Shown piece after piece: positions 16,066 to 25,620 of a DNA stretch of 64,000 nt. The notes beneath the pieces were generated by a model. That model was given only the letters and a program-made list of their open reading frames with translations. It was not told the origin of the DNA and ran no database searches. Source of the DNA: Pseudomonadota bacterium (GTDB taxonomy: Bacteria; Pseudomonadota; Alphaproteobacteria; Acetobacterales; Acetobacteraceae); NCBI GenBank assembly GCA_021805545.1, contig JAJZFB010000031.1:1-64000 (forward strand), given 5' to 3'. The translations under genes were made by a program, and so were the position numbers. Within the stretch, counting starts at the first letter, position 1, and each line of letters begins with the position of its first letter.

Positions 16066-17261
16066 TACGCAGCTTCCTTCACGGCTTTAACAATTTTCTC
16101 GGCCGCGTCGGCCAGGTTGTCGGCGGGAATGATGGGCAGGCCGGACTTGGCCATGATGTCCTTGCCAAGCTGCACATTTGTGCCCTCAAGGCGCACCACC
16201 AGCGGCACGGAGAGCGAAACCTCACGCGCCGCGGCAATCACGCCCTCGGCAATCACGTCGCACCGCATAATGCCGCCGAAAATATTGACCAGAATACCTT
16301 CCACATTCTTGTCCGAGAGAATGATCTTGAAGGCCGCCGTCACACGCTCCTTGGTCGCGCCGCCGCCCACATCCAGGAAGTTGGCCGGCTCGGCGCCGTA
16401 GAGCTTGATAATGTCCATGGTCGCCATGGCCAGGCCCGCGCCATTCACCATGCAGCCAATATTGCCGTCCAGCGCCACGTAAGAGAGCGAGTGCTTGTTG
16501 GCCTCAAGCTCCTTCGGGTCTTCCTCGCCCTCGTCGCGCAGGGGTTCAATCTCCGGGTGGCGGTAAAGCGCATTGTCGTCAAAGCTCACCTTGGCGTCGA
16601 GCGCGACAACCTCGCCCGCCCCGGTCACGACCAGCGGATTGATCTCGATCACCGCGATGTCGAGCGCGATAAACGCATTATACATGGCGGTGACGAATTT
16701 GGTGAAGGTGGCAACCTGCTTGCCCTCCAGCCCCAGCCCGAAGGCCAGCTTGCGGGCATGGAAGCCGGAAATGCCCGAAGCCGGGTCAATCGGCGCGCGG
16801 AGGATCTTCTCCGGGTGCGTCTCGGCAACTTCCTCAATCTCCATGCCGCCCTCGGTAGAGGCAACAATCACAATCTCAGACACGGAACGGTCGATGAGCA
16901 GAGAGAGATACAGCTCGCGCTTAATATCGCAGCCCGCCTCCACATATACGCGCCGCACCATACGCCCGGCCGGGCCGGTCTGCTTGGTAATCAGCGTGTG
17001 GCCAATCATGGCCGCCGCGGCCTCGCGCACTTCGTCCAGGCTCTTGGCCAGGCGCACACCGCCCTTGCCGTTGGGGTCGTCCTTGAACTTGCCAGCACCA
17101 CGGCCACCCGCATGAATCTGCGACTTCACGACATAGATGGGACCAGGAAGTTTCTTGGCCGCATCCACCGCCTCTTCCGGGGTCCAGGCCACATAGCCAT
17201 CCAGAACCGTCACGCCATAAGCCTTGAGCAGTTCCTTACCCTGATATTCATGTATGTTCAT
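16065..17261 (-). CDS. sucC: Succinyl-CoA ligase beta subunit
   Basis: This 398-residue ATP-grasp subunit begins [17 protein letters not shown] and carries [25 protein letters not shown] and [16 protein letters not shown] 17261 matches the family start. It heads the sucCDAB gene set. Many alphaproteobacteria carry mdh between zapE and sucC; here zapE is directly upstream with only a 143-bp gap and mdh is not in the window. Confidence 0.96.
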   Translation of the reverse strand: MNIHEYQGKELLKAYGVTVLDGYVAWTPEEAVDAAKKLPGPIYVVKSQIHAGGRGAGKFKDDPNGKGGVRLAKSLDEVREAAAAMIGHTLITKQTGPAGRMVRRVYVEAGCDIKRELYLSLLIDRSVSEIVIVASTEGGMEIEEVAETHPEKILRAPIDPASGISGFHARKLAFGLGLEGKQVATFTKFVTAMYNAFIALDIAVIEINPLVVTGAGEVVALDAKVSFDDNALYRHPEIEPLRDEGEEDPKELEANKHSLSYVALDGNIGCMVNGAGLAMATMDIIKLYGAEPANFLDVGGGATKERVTAAFKIILSDKNVEGILVNIFGGIMRCDVIAEGVIAAAREVSLSVPLVVRLEGTNVQLGKDIMAKSGLPIIPADNLADAAEKIVKAVKEAA

Positions 17262-17404
17262 TAACGTCAGCCTACCTGTTTCTTGGGTTAAAGGGGGCGT
17301 CGCCGGGCGTGCTACTCCCATTCGCCGGGCCGGGCAACCGCCTTGTTGCATTGCAATACGCAATGCCGGTAACTGTAAAATCGCAGGTTTTCCGCAGGTT
17401 CATT

Positions 17405-18556
17405 TCAGGTCAGATGCGGCAAGGCAAGGTAGGTCTCGCTCTGCATCTCCTCAAGCCGCGAGGCCGTGCGCTCGAAAATCCTGGCCCCTTCGCCCGCGCG
17501 GTACAAATCATCCGGGTATGCGGCAGACGAGGCGTAGAGCTTCACCCTGTGCTCATAAAGCGCATCTATCAGCGTGATGAAACGCCGCGCCTCGTCGAAA
17601 TTATCGGGGGAAAGGCGCGGGATCCCGTCAATCAGCAGCGTATGGTAATGGGTGGCGAGCGCCAGATAATCCCCCGCCCCCAGCGGCACGCCACACAGCG
17701 CATGAAAATCGAACCGCGCCGTACCGGCGGCGGCGAGCGGCACGGCGAGTTTGCGGCCCTGGATAAGCAGCACATCCTGCCTGGGCACCTCGCCCTCGGT
17801 AAGCTGGGCAAACACATGGTCCATGGCATCATCCGCCACGCCATCGGCTGGCACATACCAGGCATTCAGCCCATGCACGCGGTTGCGCCGGTAATCCTGC
17901 GCCGACTCCAGCACCAGCACGTCCAGATGCTGCTGGATGAGCGAAATAAAAGGCAGAAACGCATCACGCCCCGGCTTGCCCTTGTATAAATCGCCGGGGA
18001 GCGTGTTGGATGTGGCCACCACCACCACCAGCCGCTCGAACAAAGCCTCGAACAAACGGCCCAGGATCATCGCATCGACAATGTCATGCACCTGGAATTC
18101 ATCGAAACATAATAAAGCCGCCTCTTCGGCGATCATATCCGCCAGCGGCGGTATGGGGTCGGCAATGTCCGGGTTGTCCCGCTTTATGGCGTGGAAGCGT
18201 CTATGCGCGCTCTGCATAAATTCGTGAAAATGCAAGCGCTTCTTGCGCGGCACATCCGCCGCTTCAAAAAACAGGTCCATCAGCATGGACTTGCCGCGCC
18301 CGACCTCCCCCACAATGTAAAGCCCGCTCGGGTGTGCAGCCACCTCGTCCACGGGCTTACGGCGCAACAGCTTACCCAGCCAGCCATTGGGCGGCGCCTT
18401 GGGCATGGGGTTATAACCACGCAGCTTGGCCCAGAGATCCTGCAGATGCTCTGCGGCGCGAGCCTGGGCCGGGTCATATGTAATCAGCCCCGCCGCAATG
18501 CGTGCGCGATAGGCCGGCATGACCCCCGTGGCGGAAAGCGGGGAGGTGGAAGACAT
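17405..18556 (-). CDS. zapE: AFG1/ZapE-family ATPase
   Basis: A P-loop ATPase of about 383 residues with Walker A GEVGRGKSM, Walker B LLCFDEFQVHD, and the downstream sensor segment VVVATSNTLPGDLY. Family members associate with the divisome (ZapE in E. coli) or with mitochondrial membrane-protein quality control (AFG1). ATG 18556 is the more likely start, with ATG 18520 possible. Location upstream of sucC is a recurring alphaproteobacterial arrangement. Confidence 0.88.
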   Translation of the reverse strand: MSSTSPLSATGVMPAYRARIAAGLITYDPAQARAAEHLQDLWAKLRGYNPMPKAPPNGWLGKLLRRKPVDEVAAHPSGLYIVGEVGRGKSMLMDLFFEAADVPRKKRLHFHEFMQSAHRRFHAIKRDNPDIADPIPPLADMIAEEAALLCFDEFQVHDIVDAMILGRLFEALFERLVVVVATSNTLPGDLYKGKPGRDAFLPFISLIQQHLDVLVLESAQDYRRNRVHGLNAWYVPADGVADDAMDHVFAQLTEGEVPRQDVLLIQGRKLAVPLAAAGTARFDFHALCGVPLGAGDYLALATHYHTLLIDGIPRLSPDNFDEARRFITLIDALYEHRVKLYASSAAYPDDLYRAGEGARIFERTASRLEEMQSETYLALPHLT

Positions 18557-18686
18557 GACAAGCCGATAATGCAACCCCTTGTGCGGCGCAACAAGGCCGG
18601 GTTTTCGCATGGCAAGCCGCTAAATACCCCCTTGCCCTTAATGCCGGTTTAAGCTGATCTCGCGGGAAACCCCTGGAACACAACCT

Positions 18687-19334
18687 ATGGCTGTCTTACC
18701 CTCCCCTGCCGATCTCGAAGCGCTGCGCGCGGCCCCCGTGGCGGTGGACCCGTTTGCGCATATCCTGCTGCCGCATTTCGTAAAAAAAGAGGCACTGCCA
18801 TCGGTTTTTTCCGCCTTGCCCGCCATCAAGGGCCGCGGCTCGTTTCCCATCGGGGCGCTGCGTCTCGGCCCGGCCGCCACATCCATCATCGCCACGCTCA
18901 CAGGAGATGAATTCCGCAACATCGTGGCCGCGAAATTCGCCCTCGACCTGAGAAACGCCCCCAGCATGGTCACGCTGCGCGGCAATTCCGGCCCGCAGGA
19001 TGGCCAGATCCACACCGACTCCTCCGCCAAGCGCGTCACCATCCTGCTCTACCTCAACCCGTCCGGCGCACAGAGCTGGGAGCGCCAGCAAGGCTGCCTG
19101 CGGCTGCTGCGCGGGCCAAATGACTTAGAGGATTACGCCGCCGAGGTGCCACCCGTGGATGGCACGCTGCTCATCTTCCCCAACACGCCAGCAAGCTGGC
19201 ACGGGCACAAAACATTTGAGGGCCAGCGCTACGTGGTGCAGATGAATTACATGACGACCAGCGCCAAGGCTAAAACCGAGATGCGCCGGCACCATCTCTC
19301 CGCTTTCATCAAACGCCTCACCCGGGCCGCCTGA
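18687..19334 (+). CDS. 2-oxoglutarate/Fe(II)-type oxygenase
   Basis: This 215-residue protein has the jelly-roll dioxygenase pattern: iron ligands H-x-D in GQIHTDSSAKR, a beta-strand VTILLYLNPS, then the distal His in NTPASWHGHK and a basic 2-oxoglutarate-binding Arg in EGQRYVVQ. The substrate is unknown. Its TGA overlaps the ATG of a family 2 glycosyltransferase, suggesting a shared envelope-glycan or lipid role; this is inference from coupling only. Confidence 0.75.
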   Translation: MAVLPSPADLEALRAAPVAVDPFAHILLPHFVKKEALPSVFSALPAIKGRGSFPIGALRLGPAATSIIATLTGDEFRNIVAAKFALDLRNAPSMVTLRGNSGPQDGQIHTDSSAKRVTILLYLNPSGAQSWERQQGCLRLLRGPNDLEDYAAEVPPVDGTLLIFPNTPASWHGHKTFEGQRYVVQMNYMTTSAKAKTEMRRHHLSAFIKRLTRAA

Positions 19335-20080
19335 TGCTGAACGGGCAACGCATCTGCGTCATCCTTCCCGCCTATAACGCCGCCCGCACGCTGGAGCGCA
19401 CGGTTGCGGAAATCCCGCGCGATACGGTGGACGACATCATCCTCACCGACGATGCCAGCCGCGACAATACGGCCGAATTATCGCGCCGGCTCGGTCTCCA
19501 TACGCTGGTGCACGACAAAAACCGCGGCTATGGCGGCAACCAGAAAACCTGCTACGCCGAGGCCCTGGCCCGTAGCGCGGACATTGTGGTGATGCTGCAC
19601 CCGGACTACCAGTATTCACCCAAGCTGGTCACGGCCATGGCGGCCATGATCGCCTCCGGCCATTACGATGCTGTGCTCGGCTCCCGCATTCTCGGCACGG
19701 GCGCGCTCAAGGGCGGCATGCCGCTTTACAAATACATCTCCAACCGCGCCCTTACTTTCGCGGAAAATCTGCTGCTCGGGCTTAAATTGTCCGAATATCA
19801 CACAGGCTACCGCGCCTGGTCGGCGGCGGCCCTGCGCAAGCTCGACCTCTCGCCCTGCTCGGATGATTTCGTGTTCGACAACCAGATGCTGGCCCTGGCG
19901 GCCTGGGCTGGCCTGAATATCGGCGAAATTTCCTGCCCCACCCGCTATTTCGCCGAGGCCTCGTCCATCAATTTCTCCCGCTCGGTAACCTATGGCCTGG
20001 GCGTGCTGGAAACCGGGGTGAAATTCCGGCTGGCGCGCTGGGGGCTGCACAAAAACGGCCTGTTTGCCCATGCGGCCTAA
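19334..20080 (+). CDS. Family 2 glycosyltransferase, dolichol-phosphate-mannose-synthase-like
   Basis: This 248-residue GT-A enzyme has the nucleotide-binding start VILPAYNAARTLERTV, the DDASRDNT loop, an HPDYQYSP region in place of the usual DxD, and SEYHTGYRAWS typical of bacterial DPM1-like enzymes that glycosylate polyprenyl phosphate. No C-terminal membrane helices are present. It is coupled to the upstream oxygenase (TGATG) and overlaps the downstream membrane-protein gene by 11 bp, so the three are likely one transcript. Confidence 0.85.
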   Translation: MLNGQRICVILPAYNAARTLERTVAEIPRDTVDDIILTDDASRDNTAELSRRLGLHTLVHDKNRGYGGNQKTCYAEALARSADIVVMLHPDYQYSPKLVTAMAAMIASGHYDAVLGSRILGTGALKGGMPLYKYISNRALTFAENLLLGLKLSEYHTGYRAWSAAALRKLDLSPCSDDFVFDNQMLALAAWAGLNIGEISCPTRYFAEASSINFSRSVTYGLGVLETGVKFRLARWGLHKNGLFAHAA

Positions 20081-20747
20081 ATACCTGCTCCTTCTGGCCG
20101 GGCTTGCCATTGCCTCGGTGGTCATCAGCCTGCTGGCCGGGCCGCGCCTTGCGGCCTGGGTCATGGCCGGAGAAAGCGCATTGCGCGGCGCCGGTTTCGC
20201 GGGGCTCGCCATCATCGCGCTTCTATTCTTCCTCGCCGCCCTGGCGGGCATCATACCCGGCGGATTGCTGGGCCTCGCGGCAGGCGCCATTTTCGGGCTG
20301 GAGGCAGGTTTCACGGCCAGCGCCATTGGCAGCATGGCCGGGGCGGCGGCAGCGTTCGGGCTAAGCCGCTCCTGGCTACGCCCTTCCATCGCCGCCATGC
20401 TGGCCCGCAACAACAAGCTGGCGCGGCTGGATTCCACATTCGGCCAGCAAGATTGGCGGCTGGTGGCGCTGCTGCGCGTCTCGCCGGTCATGCCATTCTC
20501 CCTCACCTCTTACGCGCTCGGCCTCTCTGGCATCGGCTTTCCCGCCTACATCACCGGCACGTTAGCCTCGCTGCCCACCTTGTCCGGCTATGTGGCACTC
20601 GGCGCCTTGGGCGCCTATGGCGCCACGCTGCCGGCAGGTGCTGGCCGGACCATCCACCTCGCCCTCATCGCCCTGGGCGCCACGGCCACGCTGGGCCTTA
20701 CCTTATACCTTGGCCGGCTGCTCGGGCGGGCGCTGCGCCCGGCCTGA
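20070..20747 (+). CDS. VTT-domain (TVP38/TMEM64, DedA-like) membrane protein
   Basis: This 225-residue polytopic protein has a VTT core: GIIPGGLLGLAAGAIFG re-entrant helix, GSMAGAAAAFGLSR, and the second half beginning LLRVSPVMPFSLTSYALGLS. DedA/VTT proteins are thought to act as lipid scramblases or polyprenyl-phosphate transporters. ATG 20070 is chosen over TTG 20064. Placement after a polyprenyl-phosphate-type glycosyltransferase and before pgsA supports a role in lipid or lipid-linked sugar traffic. Confidence 0.85.
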   Translation: MRPKYLLLLAGLAIASVVISLLAGPRLAAWVMAGESALRGAGFAGLAIIALLFFLAALAGIIPGGLLGLAAGAIFGLEAGFTASAIGSMAGAAAAFGLSRSWLRPSIAAMLARNNKLARLDSTFGQQDWRLVALLRVSPVMPFSLTSYALGLSGIGFPAYITGTLASLPTLSGYVALGALGAYGATLPAGAGRTIHLALIALGATATLGLTLYLGRLLGRALRPA

Positions 20748-20804
20748 AATATTGGCCGAAAGAGCCGGTTTCGCCGCGGCGCAAAACCAGTTACTGTGGC
20801 TGCA

Positions 20805-21395
20805 ATGCTGACCGACCTGCCCAACATCCTCACTCTGTCGCGCATCGCCGCCATACCGGTACTGGTGCTGCTGGTCTCGGTTGGCGCGCCCTGGTCGGCC
20901 TTTGGCGCGGCGCTATTGTTCACCCTCGCCGGCATTACCGATTATTTCGACGGCTACCTGGCCCGCGAGCGCCAGCTCCTGTCCGATTTCGGCCGGATGC
21001 TGGACCCGATTGCCGATAAGCTCCTGGTGGGCGCCACGCTCATGGCCCTGGTGGGGTTCGGCCATCTGCCGGGCCTGGGCATTTATCCCGCCATCGTCAT
21101 CATGCTGCGCGAGATCCTGGTCTCCGGCCTGCGCGAATATCTGGCCGGCATCCGCGTCGGCCTGCCCGTAACCAAGCTCGCCAAATGGAAAACCGGCGTG
21201 CAGATGGTGGCACTGGGGCTGTTGCTGCTGGGGCATGAGGGCGCGCGCTTCATGGGCCTTGGCTTCCTGCCCATGAACACGCTGGGCGCTATTTTGCTCT
21301 GGGCCGCCGCCCTGCTCACCCTCATTACGGGCTGGGATTATCTCACCGCCGGGCTGCGCCATGCCGTGCCGCCCCCTGCCGCCGGCTCAAACTGA
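20805..21395 (+). CDS. pgsA: CDP-diacylglycerol-glycerol-3-phosphate phosphatidyltransferase
   Basis: This 196-residue membrane enzyme makes phosphatidylglycerol phosphate. The CDP-alcohol phosphotransferase motif is intact: DGYLAR, eight residues, G, three residues, DPIAD. Four or more hydrophobic helices follow. ATG 20805 (MLTDLPNILTLSRI) matches the family start better than GTG 20796. It closes the putative envelope-lipid gene run that starts at 18687. Confidence 0.93.
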   Translation: MLTDLPNILTLSRIAAIPVLVLLVSVGAPWSAFGAALLFTLAGITDYFDGYLARERQLLSDFGRMLDPIADKLLVGATLMALVGFGHLPGLGIYPAIVIMLREILVSGLREYLAGIRVGLPVTKLAKWKTGVQMVALGLLLLGHEGARFMGLGFLPMNTLGAILLWAAALLTLITGWDYLTAGLRHAVPPPAAGSN

Positions 21396-21453
21396 TTTGC
21401 AGCACCTGGCAACTCAGGTAAACCAGGGGCAACGCCCCTGAGGAGTGAAGATT

Positions 21454-21864
21454 TTGCGCAAGACCCTCGTTCTCGGCACCGCGCTTCTGCTATCCGGCTG
21501 CGTGAGTGAGCAGCATGCCGGGCGCGACCTGCTCTGGCCGTTTGGCAACCCCAACGCACCCGCGGCCACCAGCGAAACCGCCCAGCGCGCCCTTGGCAAC
21601 GCCCCGCAAATTGCCGTCATCCAGCCGCAGCCGGGCGATGTGTGGCCCGGCCCGGTGCAACCCATGCCAACGCTGAGCCAGGTGCAAAAAAACGCCAATT
21701 TGCCGCTCGGCCAGGGTTACGTACCGTCTCTGCCCTCACCCTACCCGCCGGGCAAGGCGCCGCCGCCGGACAAAACCCTTAATGGCGATTTCGGCTCCTC
21801 GCTTTACGCCACGCAGAACGGCGCGCCAGACGTGCCCCCCCCTGTGCCGGGCGACCAAAGGTAG
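21454..21864 (+). CDS. Small proline-rich lipoprotein
   Basis: A predicted lipoprotein of about 136 residues. The signal peptide (KTLVLGTALLLSGC) ends in a lipobox with the acylated Cys; the mature part is rich in Pro, Gln and Asn with no recognised domain. TTG 21454 lies 8 bases after AGGAG; the GTG at 21445 begins within that site, so it is unlikely to be used. A small hairpin (GGGGC/GCCCC near 21426-21438) lies just before the ribosome site. It is followed 3 bp later by moaD. Confidence 0.65.
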   Translation: MRKTLVLGTALLLSGCVSEQHAGRDLLWPFGNPNAPAATSETAQRALGNAPQIAVIQPQPGDVWPGPVQPMPTLSQVQKNANLPLGQGYVPSLPSPYPPGKAPPPDKTLNGDFGSSLYATQNGAPDVPPPVPGDQR

Positions 21865-21867
21865 GCG

Positions 21868-22119
21868 ATGCGCATCCTCTATTTTGCCTGGCTGCGCGAA
21901 AAAATCGGGCACGGCGAAGAGATCTTCACCCCCCCCGCCAGCGTTACCACACCGCGCCAGCTCATTGCCTGCCTGCGCCAGCGCGGCGGCTTCTATGCCG
22001 CGGCCTTCACCAACGAGGCGCTGATACGCTGCGCCATCGGCCAGGAATTTCAGCCCCTGGACACACCGCTGGGCACCGCTGAGGAAATCGCTTTCTTTCC
22101 ACCCGTCACGGGGGGGTGA
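21868..22119 (+). CDS. moaD: Molybdopterin synthase small subunit
   Basis: This 83-residue ubiquitin-like protein begins MRILYFAWLREKIG and ends in the Gly-Gly required for thiocarboxylation (PPVTGG). It donates sulfur to precursor Z in molybdenum-cofactor synthesis. The stop overlaps the moaE start codon, so the two subunits are translationally coupled. No other moa genes are in the window. Confidence 0.92.
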   Translation: MRILYFAWLREKIGHGEEIFTPPASVTTPRQLIACLRQRGGFYAAAFTNEALIRCAIGQEFQPLDTPLGTAEEIAFFPPVTGG

Positions 22120-22568
22120 TGATACGCAAGATCGCCGTCCAGCCTGAGGATTTCGACACCGGCGCCGAGCTTGCCGCGCTCTCCGCCAATGCGGGCGGGG
22201 TGGCCAGCTTCATCGGGGTGGTGCGCGGCGATGCCGGAGATCGGGCGCTAGCGGCCCTGCGGCTGGAGCATTATCCGGGCATGACGGAAAAAGCGCTGCG
22301 CCAGATGGCCGCAACGGCGGAAACACGCTGGAAGCTCTCGGGCTGCACCATCATCCACCGCATCGGCCGCCTCACCCCGGGCCAAAACATCGTGCTGGTG
22401 GCCACGGCAAGCCGCCATCGCGCCGATGCGCTGGCGGCCACTGCCTATCTCATCGACCAGCTCAAAACCAAGGCGCCGTTCTGGAAGGCCGAGGAATGCG
22501 CGGATGGCACCGTGCATTGGGTGGATGCGCGGGAAAGCGACGAGGCCGCCGCAAAAGCCTGGCTCTGA
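22119..22568 (+). CDS. moaE: Molybdopterin synthase catalytic subunit
   Basis: This 149-residue subunit has the family signatures [44 protein letters not shown] and the ending [15 protein letters not shown] with the catalytic lysines. ATG 22119 overlaps the moaD TGA. With MoaD it inserts the dithiolene sulfurs of molybdopterin. Confidence 0.94.
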   Translation: MIRKIAVQPEDFDTGAELAALSANAGGVASFIGVVRGDAGDRALAALRLEHYPGMTEKALRQMAATAETRWKLSGCTIIHRIGRLTPGQNIVLVATASRHRADALAATAYLIDQLKTKAPFWKAEECADGTVHWVDARESDEAAAKAWL

Positions 22569-22608
22569 GGTTTGCCCCCGATACCGGCTCAGCTATAGAA
22601 AGAGAATC

Positions 22609-23124
22609 ATGGACCTTAAAGATCATATCCGTGGTGTGCCCGATTTCCCCAAGCCGGGAATCCTCTTTTATGACATCTCGACCCTCCTGAGCCATGCCGA
22701 TGCCTGGCAGGTGGCAATGGGCCGTCTGGCCAACAGGGTACGTGCCTATCACCCCACCGTGCTCGCCGGGGTGGAAAGCCGTGGATTTCTGCTGGCCGCG
22801 CCGCTGGCGCTCAAGCTGGGCTGCGGCTTTATCATGCTGCGCAAGCGCGGCAAGCTGCCCGGCGGCACAATCGGGCTGGATTACGCCCTGGAATACGGCA
22901 CGGACCGTATCGAGATTCAGTCAGACGCCATCACCCCCGGCGCGAAAGTAGTGGTGGTGGACGATTTGCTGGCCACGGGCGGCACCATGGCGGCCGGTAT
23001 CAAGCTGCTGCAAAATGTGGGCGCAGATGTAGTGGCGGCGGCCACGCTCATCGAGCTGACCTTCCTGGGCGGGCGCGATAAATTGCACGTTCCGTTTGAA
23101 GCGCTCATTCAGTATGATAGCTGA
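22609..23124 (+). CDS. apt: Adenine phosphoribosyltransferase
   Basis: This 171-residue purine-salvage enzyme begins [17 protein letters not shown] and has the [16 protein letters not shown] segment, the flexible Arg-Lys loop (LRKRGKLPG) and the PRPP-binding motif [17 protein letters not shown] 22609 is preceded by AAAGAGA. It lies 40 bp after moaE. It converts adenine and PRPP to AMP. Confidence 0.94.
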   Translation: MDLKDHIRGVPDFPKPGILFYDISTLLSHADAWQVAMGRLANRVRAYHPTVLAGVESRGFLLAAPLALKLGCGFIMLRKRGKLPGGTIGLDYALEYGTDRIEIQSDAITPGAKVVVVDDLLATGGTMAAGIKLLQNVGADVVAAATLIELTFLGGRDKLHVPFEALIQYDS

Positions 23125-23171
23125 ATGGCCTCTGGAATGGACATGAAACCGGCCAAAGCGAGGGGTTACAG

Positions 23172-24203
23172 ATGAGGCGCAGGCTTCTGCTGGGCAGCGC
23201 CGCCACCCTGCTTTGCCCCGCCATGGCCATGGCGGCCCCAGCCGCGCCGCCCCTTGAGTTGCTGATTGCCGGCCCAAGCGGACGGGAAACCAGCCGCTGG
23301 GGCGAGGCCTGCGCCCTGGCTTTCTCGCCCTGCCTGCCTGGCACGCCCTCAATCAACACACAAAACATAGGCGGGCTGGACGGTGTGAGCGGCGCCAACC
23401 AGTTCGACGCGCTGGTGCCGCCCGATGGCAAAACCGCCGCCATCCTGCCCGGCGCGGCGCTCATCGCTTACCTCACGGGCGGCCCGCGCGTGCATTTCGA
23501 CCCCACGCGCTGGGTGCCGGTGCTCGCCGGGGTAAATTCCGGCGTGCTGATGCTGCGCCGCGCGCTGCTGGCCGCCGGAACCAGCGCGCTGCGCGCCGCC
23601 CCGCCCCTGCGCCTGGCTGCGGACCAGCCGCAAAGCCGGGACTTGGCCGGCATGCTCGGCCTGGCCCGGCTCGGCATTGCCGCTACCCCTGTTTTTGGCA
23701 TGCGCGACACGGATACAAAGATCCGTGCCTTTACCGCCAGCGAGGTGGATGCGGTGTTCTTGTGTGGCGAAGGCGTGCCAGAAGATGTCTCTTCACTCAC
23801 CGCCGCCGGCGCCGCACCGCTTTTCGACATTGGCCAACTGCAACCCAATGGCGGCATAGGGCCAGATCCGCTTTTTCCCGGCCTGCCCGATGCCTCCAGC
23901 CTCGGCCCCGCCATTTCCCCCGCCATCAATACCGCCTATCTCGCCGCTGCCACGGCGGCGCAGCTCGATTTTGTGGTCGTGCTGCCGCGCCTTACCGCTC
24001 CAGCCGCCGCCAATGGCTGGATTCAAGCCGCCGCCAAAGCCATCACCAGCCCGGCCCTATCCGCCGCGGCCACGGCCAGCGCCGTTACATTGCAGCCCGC
24101 CCCAGCCTTGGGCGGCGCCCTTAAAACGCTTGCCCTCCAGCAAGCGGCGCAAACCACCATGCTGGCCTACCTGGCCAAAACCTGCGGCTGGCAGCCAGGC
24201 TGA
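23172..24203 (+). CDS. Exported protein, possibly TctC/Bug-like solute receptor
   Basis: This 343-residue protein starts with MRRRLLLGSAATLL, a signal peptide ending near AMAAPA. The mature part loosely follows the TctC/Bug pattern: an early GGLDGVSGANQF region where these receptors bind carboxylates, and alternating alpha/beta segments. Similarity is weak, Ala/Pro content is high, and no TctA/TctB genes adjoin it. Periplasmic location is well supported; the receptor assignment is tentative. Confidence 0.5.
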   Translation: MRRRLLLGSAATLLCPAMAMAAPAAPPLELLIAGPSGRETSRWGEACALAFSPCLPGTPSINTQNIGGLDGVSGANQFDALVPPDGKTAAILPGAALIAYLTGGPRVHFDPTRWVPVLAGVNSGVLMLRRALLAAGTSALRAAPPLRLAADQPQSRDLAGMLGLARLGIAATPVFGMRDTDTKIRAFTASEVDAVFLCGEGVPEDVSSLTAAGAAPLFDIGQLQPNGGIGPDPLFPGLPDASSLGPAISPAINTAYLAAATAAQLDFVVVLPRLTAPAAANGWIQAAAKAITSPALSAAATASAVTLQPAPALGGALKTLALQQAAQTTMLAYLAKTCGWQPG

Positions 24204-24204
24204 T

Positions 24205-25620
24205 TTGGCGCGGACGGTAAAAACCTTCGCCTGCGCGGCCTGCGGCAGCGTTTTTCCCAAATGGGCCGGGCGCTGCGAAGCCTGCGGCGCCTGGAACACG
24301 CTGGAAGAACAGACCGCCACGCGCAGCCTGCCCGGCGGGATGAAGGACTCAACGCGCCGGGCCGCGGCAAAGCTGGAATTTGTAGGGCTGGAGGGCAAAA
24401 CCCCGCCACCGCCGCGCGTGCCCAGCACCATCGCCGAGTTCGACCGCGTGCTGGGTGGCGGGCTGGTCCCGGCATCCGTGGTGCTGCTGGGCGGCGACCC
24501 CGGCATCGGCAAATCGACCCTGCTGCTCCAGGCCAGCGCCGCCTTGGGCCGGGCCGGGCAGCGCGTGCTGTATATCTCGGGCGAGGAATCAATCGACCAG
24601 ATCCGCCTGCGCGCGGCGCGGCTGGGCCTGAGCAAGGCCCCTGTGGAGCTGGCCGCGGCCACGCAAATCGGCGATATTATCGCCAGCATCGGGCAATGCC
24701 CCGATACCGCGCTGGTCGTCATCGACTCCATCCAGACCATGTGGACCGAAGGCGTGGACTCCGCGCCCGGCTCCGTCACCCAGGTGCGCGCCGCCGCGTT
24801 CGAGCTGATCCGCGCCGCCAAAACGCAAGGTTTCGCGCTGCTGCTGGTGGGGCATGTCACCAAGGAAGGCGCGCTGGCCGGGCCGCGCGTGCTGGAGCAC
24901 ATGGTGGATGTGGTGCTGCATTTCGAAGGCGACCGCGGCCACCAGTTCCGTATTCTGCGCGGCATCAAAAACCGCTTCGGCGCCACCGATGAAATCGGCG
25001 TGTTCGAGATGACGGGGGCGGGGCTTTCCGAAGTTGCCAACCCATCCGCCCTGTTTCTGGCCGAGCGGCGCGGCAATGTTTCGGGTTCCGCCGTGTTCGC
25101 CGGGCTGGAAGGCTCGCGCCCCGTGCTGGTGGAGCTGCAATGCCTGCTCTCGGCCAACCCCGGCGGCTCGCCCCGGCGCTCGGTCATTGGCTGGGATTCG
25201 GGGCGGCTTTCCATGCTGCTGGCGGTGCTGGAGACACGCTGCGGGCTGAAGCTGGCCATGAACGATGTGTACCTGAACGTGGCGGGCGGCTTGCGCGTGA
25301 ACGAACCCGCCGCCGACCTTGCCGTGGCCGCGGCACTGATTTCCGCCGCAATGGATGTGCCAACCGACCCGGAAATGATCTTCTTCGGCGAAATCGGCCT
25401 TTCCGGCGAGTTGCGCCAGGTGGCGCAGGCCGAATTACGGCTGAAGGAAGGGGCGAAGCTCGGCTTTGTTCACGCCGCCGCGCCCAAGCGCGTGGCGGGC
25501 GGGGCGGGCAAAATCTCCGTGCCCAAATCGCTCAGCCTTGTTGAAATCGGGCATCTGGCGGACCTTGTGGGCGTGGTGACAGCCGGTAAAAGGCCAGGGC
25601 AAAAAAAGGAGTGTGAATGA
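24205..25620 (+). CDS. radA: DNA repair ATPase RadA
   Basis: This protein of about 471 residues promotes branch migration during recombination. It has a four-Cys zinc finger (CAACGSVFPKWAGRCEACG), a RecA-like core with Walker A GGDPGIGKSTLL, the diagnostic KNRFG motif, and a C-terminal Lon-like domain (VGVV..; FFGEIGLSGELRQV). There is no ATG near the family start; TTG 24205, immediately after the preceding stop, gives the right N-terminus. It overlaps the following cvpA gene by 4 bp. Confidence 0.94.
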   Translation: MARTVKTFACAACGSVFPKWAGRCEACGAWNTLEEQTATRSLPGGMKDSTRRAAAKLEFVGLEGKTPPPPRVPSTIAEFDRVLGGGLVPASVVLLGGDPGIGKSTLLLQASAALGRAGQRVLYISGEESIDQIRLRAARLGLSKAPVELAAATQIGDIIASIGQCPDTALVVIDSIQTMWTEGVDSAPGSVTQVRAAAFELIRAAKTQGFALLLVGHVTKEGALAGPRVLEHMVDVVLHFEGDRGHQFRILRGIKNRFGATDEIGVFEMTGAGLSEVANPSALFLAERRGNVSGSAVFAGLEGSRPVLVELQCLLSANPGGSPRRSVIGWDSGRLSMLLAVLETRCGLKLAMNDVYLNVAGGLRVNEPAADLAVAAALISAAMDVPTDPEMIFFGEIGLSGELRQVAQAELRLKEGAKLGFVHAAAPKRVAGGAGKISVPKSLSLVEIGHLADLVGVVTAGKRPGQKKECE

